From Meconema thalassinum (taxonomy: Eukaryota; Arthropoda; Insecta; Orthoptera; Tettigoniidae), in the NCBI GenBank assembly GCA_946902985.2, contig OX336388.2, positions 366,903,387 to 366,967,386 of the forward strand: 64,000 nt of DNA. The letters are read 5' to 3'. The translations under genes were made by a program, and so were the position numbers. The stretch's first letter is position 1. Every line of letters begins with the position of its first letter. Below, one piece after another: positions 57,221 through 64,000 of the stretch. The notes under the pieces were generated by a model. The model was given only the letters and a program-made list of their open reading frames with translations. It was not told where the DNA came from and made no database searches.

Positions 57221-58276
57221 TAGTTTATTCTTCTTCAGAGGAAGACCTTTGCCGTTGTTGTTGGAATATTGTGTTCTTACACAAATAATAGAATGGGCCA
57301 CTGCCAATTAAAAATAATTCTTTAACCACGAATAATTTGAAGGATATTTTCAATCCTAGTGCCATGAACTAAATGAATTTATTATGAAGCTACAATTCTT
57401 ATTTCCGCATTCTGTCGAAGAATTGCAAGTTGTGAAAATTACTAAAATGGCCATGAATAAAAATATTTTTCATAATAATGATTCCAAGTGGAAAATCAAA
57501 TAGTTGAATGGTTCAACAATTTATTGATCAAGTTGATGATTCAGAAATCATATATTTTGTTAGGAACTTGAAGTTCATTATCGAGTCACTTCTCGAAACG
57601 TTTAATGTCAGAAGAACAATTAATTTTTGTTGTGCTTCGCACAGTTCTTCGATGCTATGCTCAAGGTCAAATACTTTTCAGATGTTAATAATATGTGTAA
57701 ATAATTCGTGTTGATTCAATGATAATAATATTTTTCGACAATATATTTTTGAAACTGGAAAAATAAGTGAAAGTTAAAATTCTATGAACATTTATTCTAC
57801 GAGTGTTAATATTATGTAAAAATTCAAACAGTGAACTACGATATTTCCAGTCGAGACAATTCAATTTGAACTGGATTTAATCATAAATAATTTTGGAACA
57901 CAGTCTACAGGACTAATAATCAGACTTGTGTTTCCAAAAAATAATTGTCAAATGTGTTTGGAAAATTTCTGTATATTGTGTAAATAGGAGTGTGGGTCGC
58001 CACACGTGAATGATGCTGCTTTGAGCATTTTTGCAGTCAATTTTAAATTCAAAATAAAATGAGATAATTTTACATGATGTGTTATGCCCAGTTGAATCTC
58101 CTTCTATCCTTATTGTTGCATTGAGCCAAAAATCAGTAAAGCATTTTTTTCATTTGATGTCGTTTTTGCGATTAGCTTTAACCCATCTGGCGCTCCGGGA
58201 TATTTTGACTCTCGTGCTGACTGATTATTGGTAAAATGCATATGTGGTCGTGCGGACTCCGGTCTAAACGGGCACA

Positions 58277-58495
58277 GCACTACTTATGCAACTCTTCATA
58301 CAACTACTATCAAACATCTGTGTACGCCTCGGACACGTTAAATTTAACTATGGGGCTCTTACTAACCACTTCCTGAATAATACCTTCATCATTTAGTTCA
58401 TGTAATAATTCATTTCTTACATTTAGGTCATAGGGTTCCTGTATAATTGTATGGACAGGGCATGCTACAGACTGAGATTCTGACCTTACTTCGCA
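58277..58495 (-). pseudogene. 5' part of pol of element 2 (protease start), frameshifted
   Basis: On the minus strand a frame overlapping the end of gag encodes VACPVHTIIQEP, then SPIVKFNVSEAYTDV, and meets TGA/TAG triplets near 58315. In the next frame FDSSC sits where a DSG/DTG protease active site is expected, and the sequence then runs into 44431 across element 3 in frame with the RT part. One small indel near 58315 therefore breaks the gene. Confidence 0.65.
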
Positions 58496-60483
58496 GCCTG
58501 GTTCGCGTTTAAAGAACCGCTACAGCTGGCCGTAGTACTACTAACTACTGAACTGGTCTGGTTGTTCTGGTCTGTGTTGTCATTGTTTGGCTGTATATTA
58601 CTACCACTAGGCTGTCCTCTTCCTTGACCCCTATTCTGGTTGTAATTATTGTCATTATAATTTCTCCCTTGATTTCCCCTGAAATCATTGTTTCTCCCTT
58701 GATTTCCCCTGTAATCATTGTTCCTCCCTTGATTTCCCCTGAAATCATTGTTCCTCCCTTGATACTGATTACCATAGCCATTTCCTCTGTTCTGATTTAG
58801 CTGATTATTATTTCTATTTTGAGCGTTGGCCCCTTCGCCACCGTTCCCTTGAACTTCCTGATGCCTGGCTTCGTTAGGTCTATTATTATTATTACCCTCG
58901 TTCCGATTGAAATTGTCCTCATAACCCCCTCTCCCTAGTGCATCAAATGTGCTTAACAAATTTTCTACTTGTGATATTGTCTTTACATTCTGGATACAAG
59001 CAGCCTCCTTGATCCTATAGGGAAAGTTCCTAAGTAGCAACCTCACCACATCACTTTCCTCCTGCAACACATCCAGATATTTACACACTAATACCTGCCC
59101 TAAAAAGTATTCGGTCATGGTGGAGCTTCCTTTAGGGTTATATTTACCACACACTACTCCCTCACGATGCTGCGACTGAATAACCTCATTCCAGAACTTT
59201 TCACAGAATTTCATTTTAAAATCATTGATATCAGTAAACTTGTCTCTGTAGACAGCAAACCAATTCCTAGTTTCCCCCACAAACACTTGTTCTAAAATTT
59301 CAACTACCTGGCGCCACTCAATACTACCATTTTCCAACCTCTCCCCGAATTTATTTTCTATAGTGTTCATGAACTCCATTGGGCACCCCTGTCGATTGCT
59401 GAACTTACCCAGTTCTACCTCCCTGTGTGTGCTATTCACAAAAACTGGCCTATTCTGACTATTTTCTTGCCTGATCCTAGCTTTTAATTTTAATTCTAAT
59501 TCTGCGATTTTCTCCTCAGCCTTCCTCTCAATACTGTTTACTGTTAATTTAATGTTTCCTTCTGATTCTTCTACTTTATCATATAGCTTGCTTGTTTCTC
59601 CTCAATCTTGCTAATGCTCTCTCTATTACTCTCTATTAAATCATTTACTTCTGCAACTATTTGTGAGTGGACTTTCTCAATTCTACCCCCCCCCCCCCCC
59701 CAGCTGTTCCTTAACCTCTTTAGTAGCTACCTGAATTTTGTCAATTTCTCCCCCCAATTGCTTTTTGACCTGCTGTGTTTCCAGTTGCACTAGTTCTTTT
59801 AAATTTTCAGCCTGTGTACTGATTCTAATTTCCAACTCCTCCTGTACTTTTCCTAATTTTCTGTCTACATCTGCAATAATCTCTTTAGCCTTTTCTTCCA
59901 TCACCCCCCTGATCTCACCTCTAATCAGTTCGAATTTGTCACTCATTTCCCTACTGTTTTGTTCTAATTTAGCATTTAAAGTTTCAGTATTCTCTCTATT
60001 TTCCTTACTGTTTTGTTCTAATCTGGCGTTGTTTTGTTCCAGTTTAGCATTTAAAGTTTCAGTACTCTCTCTATTTTCCTTACTGTTTTGTTCTAATCTG
60101 GCGTTTAATGTTTCATTACTCTCTCTATTTTCCCTACTGTTTTGTTCTAATTTAGCGTTGTTTTGTTCCAGTTTAGCATTTAAAGCGTCTGTACTTTCTT
60201 TATTTTCCCTACTGTTTTGTTCTAATTTTGCATTATTCTGTTCTAATTTTGCATTATTCTGTTCTAATTTTGCATTTAAGGCATCACTACTAACTTTGTT
60301 CTGATACATGAACTCGAGAAGTAAATTTTTTAATTCTGGTTGGCCCGCTACACTCCCTGTTTCAGTATCGGGATTTACCTCCGCTACCCCGGTACTACCA
60401 TCACTCGACATACTGCTCGTATCATCACTCTCCCGTTGATGACCACTACGTAACCTCATCTGTCTTTCTTTCTCATCCCCCAT
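58486..60483 (-). pseudogene. gag of element 2, repeat-built coiled coil, two frameshifts
   Basis: The start chosen is the Met of GDEKERQMRLRSGHQ at about 60483; the upstream open sequence is hydrophobic and looks like leader. Residues 60-190 are repeats of AKLEQNNAKLEQNSREN and RESTETLN type, a strong coiled coil. A poly-C run at 59687-59700 shifts the frame, and a second shift lies near 59585. The open part 59439-58486 has the capsid region (WRQVVEILEQVF, RNWFAVYRDKF) and a tail with about four QGRNNDFRGN decapeptides for RNA binding. Pol overlaps its end. The two shifts imply loss of a continuous gag. Confidence 0.85.
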
Positions 60484-60596
60484 AATGATATACACTGATA
60501 CAGACAAATAACCCCCAAAATACAGGCACAGAAATATATACCCTTCTCCTTCCACAAATGTTATTAGGTTTTCATCCCCAAGTTGTCGGCGACAAA

Positions 60597-61938
60597 TGTG
60601 GCAGATTTGCTAGCCCACACCTTTGAGCGACAAGTGTATCGGTTTGGCTGCCCCTAACTGTTGGGAGATAAATGTAACTGTTTACCTTTGCCTAAGCTAT
60701 GTTGTTTTAATGGGCGCCAAGACCTCAATGCAATGTTGAAATCTAAATTTGTATTTAACAACGTCTAGCTCTGGCAGAACACCTTCAAGACAATATTCAC
60801 TCAGATCGTGGTATGATTTGATCATTAACCCAACAAACAATTGTATCAGGAGAAGGAATTGGTCTATATCTAATGCTACCTACTGAAAGCAAATATTGCA
60901 TTGTAAAAGAAATGAATTTATTATATAAAACAAGTATAGCAAAATTAATAATAATAATAAGTATGAAATTTAAATTGGAGCGTTGTGATTTGAATAGTAC
61001 CGATAGAAAATTACGTGAAAACGGAGTCTGATAAATTATTGATTTTACTCTTATTCCCAAGCTATGAAGTTACTGAAATATGAAATATAAAACAAAGAGA
61101 AATGAGAGATTGCGTATTTCTGCGTCATTCGCGCTTACCGGTGGAAATTGCCAAAGCATTGCCCTCGTACTGGATGATGCTGTGAGCTTCCCACAGTCTT
61201 CTGGATGTCGTCATCTTCGTCGATGTTTGATGATATACTGGTAGATTAGATAATTCTATGGTCCTTACATCGGACCCAAACACACGTACAACCACACTGG
61301 TTAAGTTTTACAAAAGTTAGTCCTCCACTCCACGGAACATCGGAGCGACTCCCGCGTGCATCCGTACTCGTTAAGTTCTACACAGATTGTCCTCGTTCCA
61401 CGGCGCGTCGAACGATATATCCACACGCCGGCTCCCCACTCTTCATCCGACTTCTAGCTTACGTGGTCTCCACTGATTGGCTGACCCACCACGCGATCTT
61501 CCCCTCCTCCGGGTCATTACACTCGGCGGGAGGGTTCCGTTCCAACTATCCGCCTTTCCTTGACGCTGCGACCCAGGATTGCGTCATGCTTTCCGACAAG
61601 ATTAAGCGTGTACTTGAATTCTCAGTGAGTCACGTCTCTCGATATACCCTAACTGACGAAACTCCGTAAAATTCCGCAATCACATAATTTTCTATGATAT
61701 TGTCGTTCGTAATAATTTGCTTGATAGCGTTTTCTAAGACATAGAAAACCTATCTGAATGCTAATAATTTTTATAAAATGCTCCGAAAATACCTTAATAA
61801 AATTATAATAAATTAATAATAATAATAAATTAACATGAAAAATTCTCTTGGCTGAACAATTTGCCGCGTAAATAAATATAGAATGGCTTCCTACTGACTT
61901 ATGCCAGTTGCATAAAAACCCCTCGAAAAACACGTTAG
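60597..61938 (-). repeat. LTR of element 2 (5' LTR in element orientation)
   Basis: Matches 39571-40913 with about 1% difference. The right end reads CACGTTAG in place of CACGTTACA, a small change at the terminus next to the AGTAT duplication. The adjoining 60484-60596 is leader, where a primer site should lie, but I did not recognise one with confidence. Confidence 0.9.
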
Positions 61939-61943
61939 AGTAT

Positions 61944-62040
61944 GAAGAAGTTTTGGGAAGAAAAGAAAAAATGAAACAATGTACCGTAGTCTTAGGTTCA
62001 AAGCGGTCTATAATTGGCCAAATTCTAAATATATATATAT
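61944..62040 (+). mobile_element. 3' end of the RTE-type LINE (right part)
   Basis: Directly after the AGTAT duplication the LINE coding frame resumes, ends at a TGA near 61976, and is followed by a 60-bp 3' UTR with GTAGTCTTAGG and an AT microsatellite tail. The tail abuts AAACTAATGAA of family D. Confidence 0.75.
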
Positions 62041-62571
62041 AAACTAATGAACGAATACAAGCCGGTAACCATGGCAACAGATTCTCAGATGTCCATCTAT
62101 TGCTGTAAGACGCAATGCAATTCCATTAATTACATTGGTGTGAAAGTTTGCAAATGGCTAGAAGGTTATCACGGAACCAAATTAAGCTGTACAATTCATC
62201 AATACGTATAATGCGCTTAAGGGGGGCAAGGGGTACACTAGAATTTTTTCACGCTATTTACACCTGCGGGTGTGGTACGGTAGGTCTATTATATTCCTAT
62301 CCCTATATTATATTATTATTATTAGTATTATATTATGGCGTACAACGAGGAGACAAAGCCCCTCGGTGCCAGAAACAAAACTTGGGTGCCTCGAAAACTA
62401 CAATATAAGGCCCTAAAACCAACAGTATCTGAAATATTCCCAGAAAACTAATTTAATTTAATTTAACAAACTAATGAAGGAATGGAAATCGGTAACCATG
62501 ACAACATTATCTCAAGGGGTGGCATCCAACTTTCCATCTATTTCTGTAAGAAGCAATATCACTCCATTTAT

Positions 62572-63333
62572 ACCTTGCCATGGTGGGTGAGTGGATAGCG
62601 TGTCGGTCTACTAACCCCAAGATTGCAGGTTCACTCCTAGCCGAGGTACAGGCCGGACGTTTGTTTTAGGCGAGTGAAAAATCTTAATGGAAGCCTGGAG
62701 GCGAGTTACTACAGTACCTGTGTTGTTATCCGCTGCCCCAAGCGCTCCAATGATTGATAAAGCTCTTTCCCACTATTGCTGAAGTATAGTCACTGGCAAA
62801 TATAATGACGTTCTGTTCGTAACTACGTAACGTGTACTTCCGTGTCACACAATACTTCGACGTGGACTGTACTGACTGCTCAAGTCTGGAATTCCATTAC
62901 ATCAGATCGGTGGTGACAATTGTGAAGTGATAGGGTGAGAGAGTGACTGTGTACAGGCTCACCCGCAGGCTTTAAGGTCAAGGGCAATCGTCTAAAACAA
63001 ACGTCCGGCCTGTACGTGATTTTTGAAAGGCGGCAAAAATACGACTCGCATGTCATACGATGTTGGCATGTCAAAGAACCCATTTGAGTTCAGTAGGCCG
63101 TGTTCATAATGGCAAAATTAACCTCAGGAGTTTCCGCCAACACAAAGTTCCTCATTTCTCTACTAGAAAGCGCTATAGTGTTCAAGGAGCTTAGATATCT
63201 ACCCTCCTTGACTTTAATAGTGATTCAAGGAACAACGAAATTTCGACATGCAAGCTACCCTCTGGGTGTCAAATTACGAAGCTTGCACCCGGCACCCAAG
63301 GCCATACGATATTATTATTATTATTATTAGGCT
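62572..63333 (+). mobile_element. tRNA-derived SINE split by a MITE
   Basis: ACTCCATTTAT duplicates flank it (62561-62571 and 63334-63344). The head CCATGGTGGGTGAGTGGATA and B-box AGGTTCACTCC match the SINE at 30430-30813. The tail ends AAGGCCATACGAT plus an ATT microsatellite. It contains a 364-bp insertion. Confidence 0.9.
62649..63012. mobile_element. TA-flanked MITE in the SINE
   Basis: Perfect inverted ends CAGGCCGGACGTTTGTTTTA lie at both termini, with TA on each side. The SINE at 30430-30813 has the uninterrupted sequence at the same place (GTGGTAAGTGATTTTTG), which confirms the insertion. TA duplication points to a Tc1/mariner-type transposase. Confidence 0.93.
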
Positions 63334-64000
63334 ACTCCATTTATTTCATTTCTGTGAAAGTTTGCAAATCGCTATAAGGTTATCACGGAACCAATGTAGA
63401 CTGTATAATTCATCAATGCAATTGAGGGGGTCAAGGGGTTACCTAGAATTTGTTCATGCAATTTCACGTGTGACATATAGTACAGAAAGTCTATTATATC
63501 TACAAACAGAAACATTATTTTCAAAAATTCCTGAATTGAATCAGCATTTTTTGCGGCTTTTAGGAATTTGGGCCATTTGAGGCTAAAGAACCTGAATTTT
63601 CATGCACCACAAGCCTTTATAATTTATGAAAGAGGTCTTCCTTTGTATGGGGACCTAACACAACGTAGAGGGTCATTTTTTATGTGACGTGTATTGCGTT
63701 TCGTCTACAAGGCTTTCAAATCTATTTCACGTCAGGAAGTACACGTTAGGTGAATTTAGTTTCAGAGCACATTTTAACTAATCTTTTTTTTTTTTTTTTG
63801 TTGACTACGGGTTCATCGTAAGGATGATTTTGTTTGATACGTATGGTAGATATACCCATATTTGGATATCTGGGTGATATGTTGTAGACAATAGAATTGT
63901 CTGTCTGTCTTTCTGTGTATCTTTATGTACGCCTATAAATCGTCTTCGGATACTTGGTGCATCGTAAAATTAGGTATGGTAAACATGAGTCACTACACCA

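Larger units (their letters stand above)
44432..58276 (+). mobile_element. LTR retrotransposon 3 (Ty3/Gypsy) with 3.3-kb LTRs
   Basis: The LTRs begin TGTGCCC and end GGGCACA, a perfect 7-bp inverted terminus. A 4-bp duplication GCAC flanks the element (44428-44431 and 58277-58280). A clear tRNA-Lys-type primer site follows the 5' LTR, and gag and pol follow in order on the plus strand. The element lies in the opposite orientation inside pol of element 2. By eye the two LTRs differ by about 1% outside a later Tc1 insertion, similar to element 2. Despite this, gag and pol are interrupted many times. Confidence 0.94.
53487..58276 (+). repeat. 3' LTR of element 3, interrupted by a Tc1-like transposon
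   Basis: Without the Tc1 insertion and one TA it is about 3323 bp and matches the 5' LTR closely. It ends GGGCACA at 58270-58276, next to the target duplication GCAC. Confidence 0.94.
39571..61938 (-). mobile_element. LTR retrotransposon 2 (Ty3/Gypsy), minus strand, split by element 3
   Basis: LTRs of about 1.34 kb lie at both ends, and the 5-bp sequence AGTAT flanks the element (39566-39570 and 61939-61943). On the minus strand the order is gag (60483-58486), protease/RT/RNase H (58495-58277, then 44431-42501), an integrase remnant (42500-42282), and a 3' untranslated region. Element 3 interrupts pol exactly between 44431 and 58277. LTR divergence is about 1% by eye. Element 2 itself interrupts the LINE at 38350. 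Confidence 0.9.
62041..64000. mobile_element. Family D repetitive element (right part, runs off the window)
   Basis: It continues the family D sequence cut at 38348, repeating the landmarks TCAAGGGG, CCCAGAAAACTAATTT and GGTAACCATG. Sequence from 63340 on matches 36180-36850. A SINE at 62572-63333 interrupts it. Confidence 0.6.

Noticed and set aside
59738..60304. 188-residue Ser/Leu/Phe-rich plus-strand frame
   Set aside because: It is the antisense shadow of the repeat-built gag coiled coil of element 2.

Overview
This window is non-coding in the host sense: almost every base I can explain belongs to a transposable element, and I found no convincing host gene. The elements are a Polinton/Maverick, Ty3/Gypsy LTR retrotransposons, Jockey- and RTE-type LINEs, tRNA-headed SINEs, a Tc1-like transposon, MITEs, and Helentron/HINE-like elements packed with tandem repeats. 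This mix, the high AT content and the very deep nesting suggest an arthropod, most likely an insect with a large repeat-rich genome. I cannot name the species from sequence alone.

Layout. 1-4.5 kb: one end of a Polinton (structural proteins on the minus strand; packaging ATPase, a DUF8207-like protein and a chromodomain integrase on the plus strand). 4.5-6.1 kb: degenerate repeats bounded by an exact 23-bp direct repeat. 6.1-15.6 kb: LTR element 1, with a broken gag, no recognisable pol, and a HINE-like element inside. 16.3-20 kb: a cluster of SINEs, a 5'-truncated Jockey LINE with a SINE in it, a TTAA-flanked MITE inside another SINE, and a 62-bp mini-retroposon. 20-22.2 kb: HINE-like array B1. 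22.2-24 kb: unassigned. 24.07-26.17 kb: a possible hAT-like element holding HINE-like element C. 26.4-27.9 kb: Jockey LINE, minus strand. 28.2-34.9 kb: HINE-like A2, family D, HINE-like B2.

34.9 kb to the end is one nested stack. A family D repeat is split by a LINE. The LINE is split by LTR element 2 (39.57-61.94 kb, minus strand). Element 2 is split by LTR element 3 (44.43-58.28 kb, plus strand). The 3' LTR of element 3 is split by a Tc1-like transposon with an intact transposase frame (55.76-57.22 kb). Target-site duplications and empty sites in sister copies support most junctions. Family D resumes at 62.04 kb and carries a SINE with a TA-flanked MITE.

Functionally, most coding capacity is decayed. 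The Polinton frames carry frameshifts, element 1 lacks pol, element 2 lacks the integrase core, and element 3 has four in-frame TAG codons plus frameshifts. The Tc1-like transposase and the Polinton integrase are the only enzyme frames that look complete. The SINEs, MITEs, HINE-like arrays and mini-retroposons are all non-autonomous and would depend on enzymes encoded elsewhere.
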